Below, piece by piece: positions 29,057-40,099 of a DNA stretch of 64,000 nt. The notes below the pieces were generated by a model, which was not told the DNA's origin, did not search any database, and saw only the letters and a program-made list of their open reading frames with translations. Source of the stretch: Aurelia coerulea (Eukaryota > Cnidaria > Scyphozoa > Semaeostomeae > Ulmaridae); contig CM076947.1 of NCBI GenBank assembly GCA_039566865.1, forward strand, positions 8,005,501 to 8,069,500. The letters run 5' to 3'. Position 1 is the first letter of the stretch; the number at the start of each line of letters is the position of its first letter. Made by a program: the position numbers and the translations under genes.

Positions 29057-29512
29057 TTCTTATTAAATGCTGCAGTGCTATATCTAGTAGGTCGGTAGCA
29101 GAAATTCAAACTTTTATCTAATAAACTAAACACATGTATAGAAAAAGTGTGTTTACTTAAGTTTATAATTCGTCCATTTGGGTCATTTTTAAGTCTACAA
29201 TTCTCTCAAAGTTTCTTTGTAGTAGAGCGAAATCTTCTTACTTTAAAAGCCACTATTAAAATTACAAAAGCGTGCGAAGAGATGGAAGGTAGAGTACCAA
29301 CCACCACTGCGGGCTCTCCTTCCAACAATACGACTATGACGGCTCCAACAACAATACAGATAGGTCCATTATTATGGACCTTGCCAAGAGAAGGAGGAGA
29401 AATAGGAGGGAGAGGAGTTAACTTGAGGAATAACCTGAGGATGTCACGAATGGAAGAAGTGAGGAGCAGATACCAGCACGCTCACGCTTATACAAGGATT
29501 CAAAGGAGGGCG
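29057..29512. repeat. 456-bp segmental duplication, copy 2
   Basis: Copy of 21973-22428. This copy continues into the intact RING gene, and its left edge joins Penelope-like sequence in place of the 21757 gene. Confidence 0.95.
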
Positions 29513-30241
29513 CCTAGAACGCCGCCAAACTCTCCAGCGGGTGAGTCATCCTCCTACAAATTTTTTTAATCTTCCTTAATTTAAAAAAATTTGTCTTAAT
29601 TTAAAAATTTTTTCTTAATTTAAAAATTTTTTCGTTAACTTTAAGGAACTCAAAGGACCTCCCTCACTTCCCTTTTAGTCGATGTAATACCAACTGAGGA
29701 GGCGGCAGCCACTAGGAGAATAGTGGTGATAGAGGCGCCGAAGATTAAAGAAGTCCCATCTAGAGATGATATAAGGTTAACAGCTGAGGAGGTATTTCGA
29801 AATGAAGAACATTGTGCTATTTGTTTAGATAGGGAGGTAGAGCCTGTGATGCAAATGTGTCGAAGGTGTGGTGGGGCCTTCCATTCTCATTGCATTGCAG
29901 GTTGGTTGGTTCAGCATCGCGCCCGCACTTGCCCTCGCTGCAGGTGCCCCCTCTATCCCCGCGAGCTGCAGGCAATCACTGTAGTGTCCCTCTTAAAGGA
30001 AGGGAATACTGCAGAGGTTGCCACACAGACCGAGGATATAAAACCTGCAGTTCATGCCTTGTCATGCCTTGTGTGTCAGTCGGCATTTTTCAGCCAAACG
30101 AGCTCACAAGAAGAAACATTGTATTTCTGCAGTGATTGTGGGCCGTTCTACTACGTATGTTTTCCATGTCTCGTAGCAGATCACAAAGTTTGCCCTCATC
30201 ATATCCCGCAAGTTTGGAATGTAAGTTTTGTTGATTTCTAA
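29282..30241 (+). CDS. RING/PHD-like plus second zinc-module protein, 2 exons
   Basis: Exon 29282-29540 ends at CGG|GTGAGT. A polypyrimidine tract and CCCTTTTAG|TC acceptor open exon 29679-30241. Phases match (1/2), giving about 273 residues. The first exon is low-complexity (Thr/Ser/Asn, then Arg/Gly). The second has HCAICLDRE, MCRRCGGAFHSHCIAGWL and TCPRCRCPL: a C4HC3 zinc domain combining PHD-like spacing with a RING-like W-L-x-CPxC end. A second cluster follows (CLVCQSAFF, YFCSDC, VCFPC, CPHH), ZZ/B-box-like. An E3 ubiquitin ligase role is likely but inferred. The 138-bp intron contains four copies of a CTTAATTTAAAAATTTTTT unit. The exon-1 region is duplicated at 21973. Confidence 0.72.
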
Positions 30242-30249
30242 CCAGGGCT

Positions 30250-30395
30250 GCCACGCAGAGGTTGCCGGTTTCCCCTACAGCGCATGCTCCATTCCCCTAC
30301 TTTCCCCTACGGCCATGACAAACTTTCCCCTACGTTTCCTCTACGAATAACCTATTTCCCCCTACAAAATCCAGATTTCCCCCTACACTATTTTT
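30250..30395. repeat. TTTCCCCTAC interspersed repeat
   Basis: TTCCCCCTAC / TTTCCCCTAC occurs about seven times within 145 bp just after the RING gene stop codon. Confidence 0.75.
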
Positions 30396-30415
30396 CAAGA
30401 TAATTCAGAAATATA

Positions 30416-31044
30416 CCGGGTGAGCAAGAAAAAAATTCCCACTTTTGAAAATTCATAGCACCAAGAGTACTTTGCAAATTTGAATGATTCCAATCCTAGT
30501 TAAAGGCCGAAAGATCAAAGTGTTTTTGTGATTTTTCTCGCCGTCTTACCAGCACTAGAAGTATAGGTAAATTCAACTTTATAAAAATTTCATGGTTACA
30601 GAATGACTGAAAAAGGGCCTAAAACATTGATCAAATCGTTAATACTCTCCTCAAGCAGAACAATACGCAATGGGCATTTCACCTCTCTCATGTGTTATAA
30701 TGCATTGATTTGCAAACAAACACTAAAGATTTTGAATCTCATGGCAATAAATTTGCACAGGATATCTCTCACACATAAGAAAATGCATTTTCTTTATTGC
30801 TCTGTGTAAGGAGTGCCTTATGATTTGATCAATGTTTTAGGCCCTTTTTTAGTCATTTTGCAACCATGAAATTCTTGTAAAGTTGAATTTACCTGCATTT
30901 CTAGTGCTCGCAAGACAGCGAGAAAAATCACAAAACTACTTTGAGCTTTCGGCTTTTGATTAGAATTTGAATCATTTAAATCTGTGAAGTACTCTTGATG
31001 CTATGAATTTTCAAAAGTGGGAACTTTTTATAGCTCACCCGGTA
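30416..31044. mobile_element. CCGGGTG-type MITE 2 (TA target duplication)
   Basis: The element, 30418-31042, has ends CCGGGTGAGC / GCTCACCCGG flanked by TA. The two halves are inverted over about 240 bp each. Coding frames inside are shadows. It shares the first seven terminal bases with the 18600 element. Confidence 0.88.
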
Positions 31045-31459
31045 CAACAACTAATATACTATGTTTTTCAAGAGAGCTATTATCATAGTCATCTTTCGGC
31101 TATATATCTACATACTTGTGAATGATTTATGATATCCTACAAAATCATTTAGAATTTTGAATGGATGTTTTTCCAAGTATTACGTATAGGTGCCAATAGA
31201 GTGTATGGATAACGTGCGTGTTAGATGAATGTAGGATAAAATAAATAAAGAAGCCGCTACAAAGTATTATTTCCTGTTCTTTTCTTACAAATAGTTGTCA
31301 GACCATGTCAGACCTAAATTTTACTATTTGACCAGTTTCAGCATAGTCAGGTTTCATTCACTTGTCTTTCATTGCATCAGCTGTGCGAGTGAAGAAGAAC
31401 ATCAATGATTTCACGATGCTAAAAGATTCAGAGAAAAAGTTTTGGAGTCAAAGGTATTA
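31045..31459. other. No gene recognised
   Basis: AT-rich spacer; the last 80 bp could belong to the 5' end of the hAT relic that follows. Confidence 0.35.
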
Positions 31460-33255
31460 GAATTGGGAAAAAGAGGCTTGGGCAAAGGGATGGCTTTCAT
31501 CTTCTAAAAAGCATCTGAACAAAGCATTTTGCTCATTTTGTAAAAAGGATCTAGTTCCTGGCAAATCTGAGCTAATCGGACATTCAAAGTCCTCACTCCA
31601 CGTGCAAAATGCGAAAACAGTTGATGGAACCCAACCAATGAGTGCATTTGTAACTTCGAAAGAATCATCAGTGATAAAGGCGGAGCTCAATGTTGTTGCT
31701 CTCATTGCTCAAAAGGATGTATCTTTCAATTTCTTAGATTCACTTCTACAAACTCTTCATGGCAAAGCAGACAATTCAAAGGCGGTGAAAGAAATGACCT
31801 GCAATCCAACCAAAGGTACATATTTGTTACCTGAATGTCTCACGGTCTATGCCCATGAACAGTTGGTTGCAGACCTCAAAAAGGCAAATAGATTTTCAAT
31901 CATCTGCGACAAAGCCACAGGTATCACAATGAAAAAAGTATTCTGCATCAATTTTCGATACTTGGACAAGGAGACATGCCAGCCAATCACAATATTGTGA
32001 GCTTTAATTCCAGTAGATGAAGGAAATGCAGAGGGTCTTGTCAAATATCTGCAGGATATTCTAGAAAAAAGACGAACTGCCCTGGACCAAGGTATTGGGC
32101 TATGCCTCTGATGGTGAAAATTTGATGCAAGGAGTTGACGATTCTAACCTGACAAGGATGAAAGCTGCAGCACCAGGGCTGTTTGTCTTAAAATACTACT
32201 GTCACACGTTCCATCTGGTTGCAAGGCATGCAAGTAAAACCCTATCAAAAATAGCTGAACAGCTAATACATGATGTATACAACTATTTGATGTTGTCACT
32301 GAACAGACAGAAGAGTCTCACTGAATTTCAGACATTTTTCAGTGTAGATGTCCACAAGATCATGAAACCTTGTCATATCCGATGGCTATGAGTTGTTACG
32401 TGCGTTCAGCAAATTCTTGAGCAGTGGCCTGCACTTGCCTTGTTCTTTGTTGCAGAGGTTGCAGAGGTTGCAGAAGCGAATTCACCGCAGGCAGAGAGAA
32501 TATTGTCTGCCTTGAATTCTCCATATGTCAAGGCAACTCTTGAATTCTCGGAATTCTTCCTTGGGGATTTGACAGGTCTAAATCTTCTGTTGCAGTCAAT
32601 TAGTTTTCAGCTGAATGCACTTTTACGTGAGTTGGAGCATGTACTGCAAATGCTTCATGATAATTTTATAAAGATTGATGGGAAAGAAGCATTTGCAAAT
32701 GTTAACATCAACGACAAGCGTAAATGGCTTCCACTGGAAAACGTATACCCTGGATAAATGGCAACAGAAACTGTTAGAGATATGCTTCCCCACCAGAAAG
32801 AGAGATTCTTAGCAAGATGTAGGGATTAGTGCAGAGAAGCTATCCATTAAATCCGCAGTAGGTTAGACCTTTCAGATCCCCTCCTGTTAGCCATACAAGA
32901 TGTCAGCCAAGCAAGACTTTTCAAAGGTGTACTTGCCAAGGGCCTCCCTAGGATAGCAACAAATCTTGGAATTAGCATCCAAACCATTGATAGAGAATGG
33001 GGATTGTTGCCCATTGATGACTCATTTAAAGAAGGAGGATGGGACAAGAAAGGAATTCGTGAGTTTTGGCAAGGAATGCAGAGGATTCCAGCATACATAA
33101 ATTTGGCCAAGTTTATGCTCGAAGTTACTGCCCTTCCTCAGAGTACAGCTGAAGTTGAGAGAACATTCTCAAAAGTAAATACCAACAAAACGAAATTAAG
33201 AAGCTCACTCTCTGTCAATGCACTTCAAGGTATATTGAGCAGTCTTCATCATTAG
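31460..33255 (+). pseudogene. hAT-superfamily transposase pseudogene
   Basis: Homology can be followed through at least four frames. A BED/TTF-like zinc segment, KGWLSSS...AFCSFCKKDL...LIGHSKSSLH, is followed by FSIICDKATGITMKK (first catalytic Asp), YASDGENLMQG, KYYCHTFHLVARHASK, a helical insertion domain (PYVKATLEFSEFFLGDLTGL) and the C-terminal dimerisation block LPQSTAEVERTFSKVNTNK. Stops at 32000, 32389 and 32755 and frameshifts between blocks make it inactive. It resembles ZMYM/SCAND3-like hAT proteins. TIRs were not identified. Confidence 0.82.
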
Positions 33256-33397
33256 GAAAATAGCGAGTTTACGATCCAGGAATCGAACAGACGCCGCCAA
33301 CCTTACAAGTTTTGTTGCGTCCTGTCGGAAGATGTAGTTTACGAATTGCATAACAGAATGTGCGCGTTGTAGGCACGAGAAAAAAGGCGGGAACATT

Positions 33398-33670
33398 TTG
33401 GCGCATATTTTGGACTCGAAAAAAGGCAGAGCCATTTCTGTTTCTACTTTTCATTCATTTCAAAATGCAGAAAAAGCCACTCTTCTTCATGCTTACTACA
33501 ATGGATTCATAAGTGATGAAGAATTTGTACTATTGTATAACATAAACACAGCAAAAAAGTACTGGAAGTGTTTCAAGAAACACCTCATTCCTTCATTGCA
33601 TTATTTAGCCTTGCTTTCTTTCACCATGCGCTGGATTATCAAATACAAAAGGCTATTTATAAACTTATGA
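33398..33670 (+). pseudogene. Possible Harbinger-type transposase N-terminal scrap
   Basis: The stretch LLHAYYNGFISDEEFVLLYNIN resembles the N-terminus of PIF/Harbinger transposase genes seen in corals (from memory). It is followed by unrelated residues. No DDE region is present, so this is at most one broken exon. Confidence 0.3.
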
Positions 33671-34063
33671 GATCTAATCTTTTAACTCGGGCTATTCACT
33701 TTAATTTTTGTTGAATTGTATTATTTCAAAACAGACAGATTCTGTAGTAAAACCATCAACTATTTTCAACAGATTCCATAATCAGAACACCAAGGAAATA
33801 TCTGAACTTCGCATCTGCAGTCCAATCAACACCAGTTGGAAAAGTGAACATCGCGCGAGCATCCAGTTTGAGAGAGGGGAAAAGTAATGATGGTCCATCA
33901 GAGGAGGAACAGGAAGGTTTGACTTGTTGTTTAAATAATAAATAGGAGTCTTTGTCCAGAATGTTATAGATGAGCAGGATGGAGAAAAACCATTTGAAAT
34001 TTTGTCATGTGATGTTTTGAGTAACAAGGATGTCTTTGTCATGTGATGTCTTTTTTCGCGCAT
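33671..34063. other. No gene recognised
   Basis: A short plus-strand open stretch near 33790-33940 (IRTPRKYLNFASAVQSTP) might be coding but has no recognisable relative. Confidence 0.3.
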
Positions 34064-34215
34064 CACAAAATGGCGGAAGGTTGTGTATTCACCACGTGTG
34101 CCTAGTTTTTCAAGTTGAACGGTGTATCACTGTACTTACATTTTAAAAAAACTGTTCAGTTCTGTTCCTGTTATCATGCTGAGTATTTATTGATGAATTG
34201 CTATCAAATTTCAAT

Positions 34216-35055
34216 ATGGATGAGTCAATTTCTGTCAAAGACTATGTGAGGGAGCTGTTGGATGTCCAGGCCAAGAGCTACCGGACCATGATTGAGATGG
34301 TGGTGAATGAGTTCAGGGAAGATTTGAAAGCACTTAAGAACGATGTGAATGATCTCAAAGCCAGTATTCAGTTCACCCAAAAAGACGTGGATGAGAATAA
34401 GCAAAAAGTTTCTGAAATGGCAGTCAAATCTACGGCGTTGAATGATGTTTTCAAGGGCCTAGATGACATTGAGGCCAAAGGTGACTATCTCGAGAACCAA
34501 AGTAGAAGGAATAATATCAAGATTTTTGGGATTGCAGAGGAACAAGGTGAAACATGGGATGATTGTGAAAGCAAAGTCAAAAAGGCCATTGTCGAGAAAC
34601 TGGATATTAAAGGTGAAATCCTCATTGAAAGAGCACATAGGGTTGGGCCAATGAATGGCGACAAACTGAATCAGAGAGGTGGTGCTGAGAGAAAGAATAG
34701 TGATGGTCCTAGACCAATTGTGGCCAAAATGCAGAGTTGGAAGCAAAAATCTGCAGTGATCAAAGATGCACAGAAGAAAAAGCCAAAAGGAATCAGCTTT
34801 AAAGAGGACTTCTCAAATAGAGTTCTAGAAAGGCGAGCTCAACTGATACCTGAAATGTTAAGAGCGAGAGCACAGAATCATATTGCATACTTAGTGATGG
34901 ATCGTCTTGTTGTTCGTCCAAACAAGAATGGAGATCATCGTAGACAAAGAAACTCTATTCAAGATGAAGGATCTGAAAACAAGTCAAGTGAATCTAAAGA
35001 TGAAAATGAAATATTTTTCAATGTCAATCAGACTGAAAGTCTTGAGGACCACTAA
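34216..35055 (+). CDS. LINE ORF1 protein (coiled coil, RRM-like, C-terminal domain)
   Basis: A 279-codon frame from the ATG at 34216. Residues about 1-90 form a heptad-rich coiled coil (VVNEFREDLKALKNDVNDLK). Then comes LENQSRRNNIKIFGIAEEQG, the standard opening of the RNA-recognition-like domain of LINE ORF1 proteins, IERAHRVG, and a basic C-terminal domain (KGISFKEDFSNRVLERRAQL). The tail is Ser/Glu/Lys-rich. It should form an RNA-binding trimer or multimer coating the element RNA. The frame is intact. ORF2 begins 93 bp downstream. Confidence 0.82.
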   Translation: MDESISVKDYVRELLDVQAKSYRTMIEMVVNEFREDLKALKNDVNDLKASIQFTQKDVDENKQKVSEMAVKSTALNDVFKGLDDIEAKGDYLENQSRRNNIKIFGIAEEQGETWDDCESKVKKAIVEKLDIKGEILIERAHRVGPMNGDKLNQRGGAERKNSDGPRPIVAKMQSWKQKSAVIKDAQKKKPKGISFKEDFSNRVLERRAQLIPEMLRARAQNHIAYLVMDRLVVRPNKNGDHRRQRNSIQDEGSENKSSESKDENEIFFNVNQTESLEDH

Positions 35056-35147
35056 CTTTCAATGTTTACTGTTGTTGCAGGTATTGATATTGTGTTTTAG
35101 TTCATGTTTTCAGTTTACATAATATTCATTTTCATTAGTGAAATCTA

Positions 35148-38100
35148 ATGGTAATAATCCCTAAAGATCCTTGTGGCATTTGTCACAGAAACATACTTGC
35201 CAACCAAAAGGCAATTTTTTGTTATAACTGCAATGTTTATGTCCACATAAAATGCAATGGTACCTCTGCTTCAGAATACAAAGAACTTGAAAAAGAATCT
35301 GATGATGTTTCATGGTTTTGTAAAAAATGCACCATTGATATGTTTCCATTTGGCTCTCTTGCAAATGATGAATTCTTAGCACTTCAGGATTTTGACGTAC
35401 CCTCATTCATTGACTCTGCCCCCTCATTTGAGATTACTTCTAACCTCGGGGACTTGCCTAATCTTAGTGATTATGATATTGATGAACAAATGCCTCAGAA
35501 TATTGATTCTCGCTACTTCACTTCACTTCACTCTCTTCTTTACCATCATCCTCTAGAGATTTCTCTATTCTTCACACTAATATAAGAAGCCTATCCCTTC
35601 ATCATGATGAATTAGTTTCTTTATCTGCCCACACTAATCTGAATCTAGATGTGATTGGAGTGTCTGAAATATGGCATTCCATTGATAATCCCCTATCATC
35701 GAATGTTGATATTCCTGGCTATACTTTTTTTAAGACTCAGTCACTCACTCAGAATGGTGGTGTAGGTTTGTACATCAAAGACTCTCTTACTTCCAATCCA
35801 AGGACTGATTTAGATTCTTGTACAGATGATTTTGAAACTGTATGGGTTGAGATTGAAAATAAAAATGACAAAAATTTCCTAATTTGTTGTGTTTACAGGC
35901 ATCCAAGTTCAGCTATTGATAACCTTACATCTCATTTTCAGAATCTTCTATCTAAAATATCTTCAAACAAACTGCTGTTTATAATGGGTGATTTTAATGT
36001 CAATCTTCTAGATTATGCTTCTCATTCACCAACAAGTGACTTTGTTAATAACTTTTTTTCACACAGCCTTCTGCCTTGCATTCATCATCCAACTCGAGTT
36101 TCTGAACATAGAGCATCAATTATTGACAACATATACACTAATGCTACCAATGCTAATATAACAAGTGGCAATATTGTAATCCAAATTAGTGACCATTTTC
36201 CCAAGTTTTTTATTTTGAAAAATACTCAAGTTAATCATAATAAATCTGAATCATTCAAATATGATTATTCCAATTTTAAAGAAGAGAAGTTTCTTGATGA
36301 TTTTAACAAGGTTAACTTTACTTATTTAGAAAACAATGACATGGATGTAAACGATAAATTTGACAAATTTCTAAAAGATCTCAATGCTTTGACCAATAAA
36401 CATGCTCCAATTAAAAGACGTAGTAGAAAGGAAATAAAACTGAAAGATAAACCATGTATAAACAGTAAAATCCTGAAGATGATGAGAATCCGAGACGGCA
36501 TTTTGCAGAAACTAAAGAAACATCAGACTCCTAATAACCTCAGGTTGTATAAGAAGTTTCGAAACCGCGTGTCCAATGAATTAAAAGAAAGTAAAGCAAA
36601 GTATTTTCATAATTATTTTGCTACCAACAGTCAAAATATGAAAAAATTGTGGTCACGTATCAAGACAATAATTTCTCATAAGTCTTCTTCTGTTTCTTCA
36701 ATTAACAAAATCACAGGCAAAGATGGAAATGTAACATCAGACCCTTCTAAAATGTCAAATATTTTCAATGATTTTTATGTCAATGTTGCTGATGAAATAA
36801 CAAAGACAATCCCAATGACTCCAAAGTCTTCTCTTGATTACTTATCTAACAGAGCCTGTAATTCACTTTTCCTTACTCCAGTTACTTTGATAGAAGTTAA
36901 TGACCTGATCAACATTTTGAATCCTTCCAAGTCAGTTGGTCCTAATAGTATACCCATAAAATTACTTAAAATTATTGGATACTCTGTTTCTCCACTTCTT
37001 GCGCATCTTGTGAATCAGTCTTTCCAGTCTGGTATTTTTCCCAACAAACTTAAAATTGCCAAGGTGATTTCTCTGTTTAAAAAAGGAAATCCTGAGCTTC
37101 CTTTAAACTATAGGCCAATTTCCCTTTTACCCATCTTCAGAAAGATATTTGAGAAGTTAATGTACAAACGGCTTTATAGATTCCTTGAAATTCATAACGT
37201 TCTTTATTCTTTACAATTTGGATTTCAAGAAAACCACTCAATTGATCATGCCCTTGTGAGCTTGACAGAAGCTGTAAGAAATACGCTTGACAATAAAAGA
37301 CTTGGTTGTGGTATTTTCATTGATTTACAAAAGGCTTTTGATACAGTTAATCATAGAATGTTGCTATCTAAATTGGAACACTATGGTGTTCGTGGATGTG
37401 CCCTTGAGTGGTTTAGGTCATATCTGTCTGAAAGAAAGCAATATGTTTCTGTTAATGGGAGTAATTCCAACTTACTTTCAATTACTTGTGGTGTACCACA
37501 AGGTTCTGTGTTGGGCCCATTACTTTTCCTTATCTATATCAATGATCTACCAAATGTTTCTAAGAAACTGACTTTGTATCTCTTTGCTGATGATACAAAT
37601 ATCTACTATGAATCCAAAGACCTATCTAATTTGATTAAAGTTGTCAACAAAGAGCTGAGATTGGTAAAGAAATGGCTTGATGCTAATAAATTATCATTAA
37701 ACATTGATAAGACAAACTATATTATCTTCCATTCTTCATCTGTCAATGTTCCTTCTGATTCTGATATCAAAATAGGCAAGAAACATGTTAAAAGAGTTAA
37801 ATTTGTTAAGTTCTTAGGTCTCCTCCTGGATGAGCATCTAAGCTGGAAATTCCATCTCAGTGAACTCTCTAAAAAGTTAGCAAGAACATGTGGAATGTTT
37901 TTCAAAGTTAGGAACTTACTTCCATTAGATGTTCTACTTTGCTTGTATAATGCTTTGTTTCTGTCCTTCTTGCAATATGGTCTTATTGTTTGGGGTCAAA
38001 CATATGCATCATACATTGATCCAATTTTCAAATTACAGAAAAAAGCAGTCAGAGCTATCTCATTTCAGCCTCGCATGTCTCCATCTCTTCCAATCTTCAT

Positions 38101-38426
38101 TGACCTCAAACTCCTAAAAATTTCTGAGCTCTTTGAACTCCGACTCTTAACTTTTGTTTTTGATTCTGTTAATAAAACTTCACCAAGTTGCTTTCATGAC
38201 TTTTTCTTATTCAGTTCATCTGTTCATCAGCACTCCACTAGACAGGCCAGTCAGGGTAATTTATTTTTGTCTCGAAAAAAACAGTCTTCAATATGGTCTC
38301 AAGTCAATTCGATATCTTGGTGCTAAACTTTGGAACACATTACCTGTAGAACTCAGAAATTCTCTATCAAAAATATCATTCAAAACAAAACTAAAAATTT
38401 ACTTGCTAAACAAGGTTAACCGATGA
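35148..38426 (+). pseudogene. LINE ORF2: PHD finger, endonuclease, reverse transcriptase (two frameshifts)
   Basis: Frame one, 35148-35585, opens with a PHD finger (CGICHRNIL, FCYNC, VHIKCNG, WFCKKC). It shifts within an ACTTCACTTCAC repeat at about 35518-35535 into the long frame through 38326. This has the endonuclease (VIGVSEIWH, NGGVGLYIKD, IMGDFNVN, ISDHFP) and RT (NYRPISLLPIF, GIFIDLQKAFDTVNH, GVPQGSVLGPLLF, LFADDTNIYY with its catalytic DD, KFLGLLLDE). A second shift in an A-run near 38275-38281 moves the last 40 codons (GAKLWNTLPVEL) to a third frame ending at 38426. Both breaks fall in slippery repeats and may be sequencing or assembly errors; otherwise the enzyme looks complete. Confidence 0.85.
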
Positions 38427-38758
38427 ATCTATTTGAAACCTGAACAATTGCTATCAATTTTTAAATTGGAAATGCACAACTTCTATTTTCACCTGATAGT
38501 ATCTTAGGATAGGGGGGGGGGGGCTCTCTCCTCGATTAGTTTACCTATTGAGAGAGCTCCTCCTCTAAGTAATTCCCTGCATACAATTTATTTATTTAGC
38601 CCCTCTTTGTATTTGTATATTGTATTAATTTTCTGTATCATTGTGTCTATTTTCTGTAACAATTATCTTTGTAGTTTAGTTATTCGTATGTATAGTTAGG
38701 TTATAAATTGTATGTAGTGGAATTTAAAATATAAAACTGAAAACTGAAAACTGAAGGA

Positions 38759-39106
38759 AAGATTTTGTAACACAATAGCGTGAGATGATTTGTCGACACC
38801 TGAATTCAAAGCGATTAGTGACTGCAGACAAAGGAAATTATCCCAACCACAAATTCAAAACAAACAAATCCGCAAAAGTTTCTCTGAAGCCCAGGTAGCT
38901 AGCACGCTCGTTATGCATTCCAGAAAGTGTTTTCAAGTGAAAACATGAGCATCTATCGAAAGAAGAAGGATTCATTGATTAGGATTAAAATAAAGGCAGG
39001 AGTAATTGAACAGGCTGTCTTCGCTTGGAAGGAGGGCTACTGCATCTTCTTCATCATCAAAGATTCCTTCTTCGAATGAGTCTGTTGCTATGCCAGGATC
39101 TTTATA
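38759..39106. other. No gene recognised
   Basis: LINE 3' flank followed by unassigned sequence. Confidence 0.35.
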
Positions 39107-39493
39107 TTACTTTGTACACCCACTGTGACCACATTTGATGTGTCCAGCTTTCTTTTTTTTGTCCTGTTTTGAGCTTTCTTCGATGTTAGGAGGCATTTTT
39201 ACATCCAGTGCGATGAGCATTTGTACGATCTTGGAAGCAATATATTCCATATGCTCTTTCCTTTTGCTATCACTAATATATCCAACGTTTGGTGTTTCAT
39301 CTTTGTCAGTCATCCCGAGCCCATGCATTGCAGCCAGAACAATATAGCCATATTTGCTGAAATTCATCAAATCTCTGCATGGATTTACTGCCTCCTTCAC
39401 CATCTTCTTCGCATTTTTTACTGTCAAATCTTTCCTTGAGCTGAAAAAGTGAGCCTTTTTCTCCAACTGAAGCACTCTGTACATTTTTTCAAA
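39107..39493 (-). CDS. Candidate 3'-terminal exon of an unrecognised gene
   Basis: A good acceptor (TTTTTTGGCAG) precedes ATGACATTTGAAAAAATG on the minus strand, and the frame runs 128 codons to a stop. It is helical and charged (MVKEAVNPCRDLMNFSKYGY, DSKRKEHMEYIASKIVQML) and ends in a Lys-rich stretch and CGHSGC. No family recognised. It could join the upstream candidate exon at 42729-42790 in phase 0, with the LINE relic and MITE in the intron. Confidence 0.45.
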   Translation of the reverse strand, partial: FEKMYRVLQLEKKAHFFSSRKDLTVKNAKKMVKEAVNPCRDLMNFSKYGYIVLAAMHGLGMTDKDETPNVGYISDSKRKEHMEYIASKIVQMLIALDVKMPPNIEESSKQDKKKKAGHIKCGHSGCTK

Positions 39494-40099
39494 TGTCATC
39501 TGCCAAAAAAATTGATTGTATTACAACAAAGAAAAGATCCTTTTAGTCATTATTTTATTCAAGCTATTACACTCCTCATCTCATATTAACAAACAGCTTA
39601 TAAGACACGTTGTGCTCAATTTTTCGAAATTTGAGAAACTATATTTATTCATGACTATTCTCCTTTTGTTTTCTCGTTAATTTCCCTGAAACTGTGTATC
39701 AATCAATCAAAACCCATAGGCTATCAAAAGAACCGTTGCAAAATCTACTCTTGTTTGTCACTACTGAATCTCCTCGTGCACAACAATGTATCTCTAGCAC
39801 AGGGCCGTCGCCCATAATCCGGGGTTTTTCATAACCCGGGCCCCAGAACTTTTACACCCTAACCCCCTCTCAACGAAATAACACATGTTCCAGTTTGCAT
39901 GATACTTTGTGCGTTATTGCATTATATGCTTGCCATGATTTCTGAGCAGCCAAAAATGCTTTGCAATATTTCAAAGCTGTTATATAAAATGAAGATTGAA
40001 GGCGAATTTGTTGGATTGAATGCATTGTAGTACTCTCAGTAATGCAATGAAATATCAAAAATTCAAATGCAGACAAAAAACACCCTTGTGCCAGTCCTC

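Larger units (their letters stand above)
34064..38758 (+). mobile_element. Nearly intact CR1/L2-like LINE
   Basis: The unit runs from a YY1-like CAAAATGGCGG in the presumed 5' UTR (about 34064), through ORF1 (34216) and ORF2 (35148), to a 3' tail of AAAACTGA-type octamers at about 38733-38756. Octameric 3' repeats in place of poly-A suit the CR1 clade. The 3' UTR has a G12 tract and a potential hairpin (GGGCTCTCTC / GAGAGAGCTC, 38518-38566), a candidate RT recognition structure. No target duplication was defined, so the 5' border is approximate. Confidence 0.8.

Noticed and set aside
19848..30241. Calling the compact cluster an integrated virus
   Set aside because: Gene density suggests it, but no viral hallmark gene is visible and the RING gene is spliced; kept as an open question.
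30603..30809. Coding frame inside MITE 2
   Set aside because: It is formed by the inverted arms of the MITE and has no coding character.
38508..38523. G-run as an element boundary
   Set aside because: It lies within the LINE 3' UTR before the octamer tail, so it is internal to the element.
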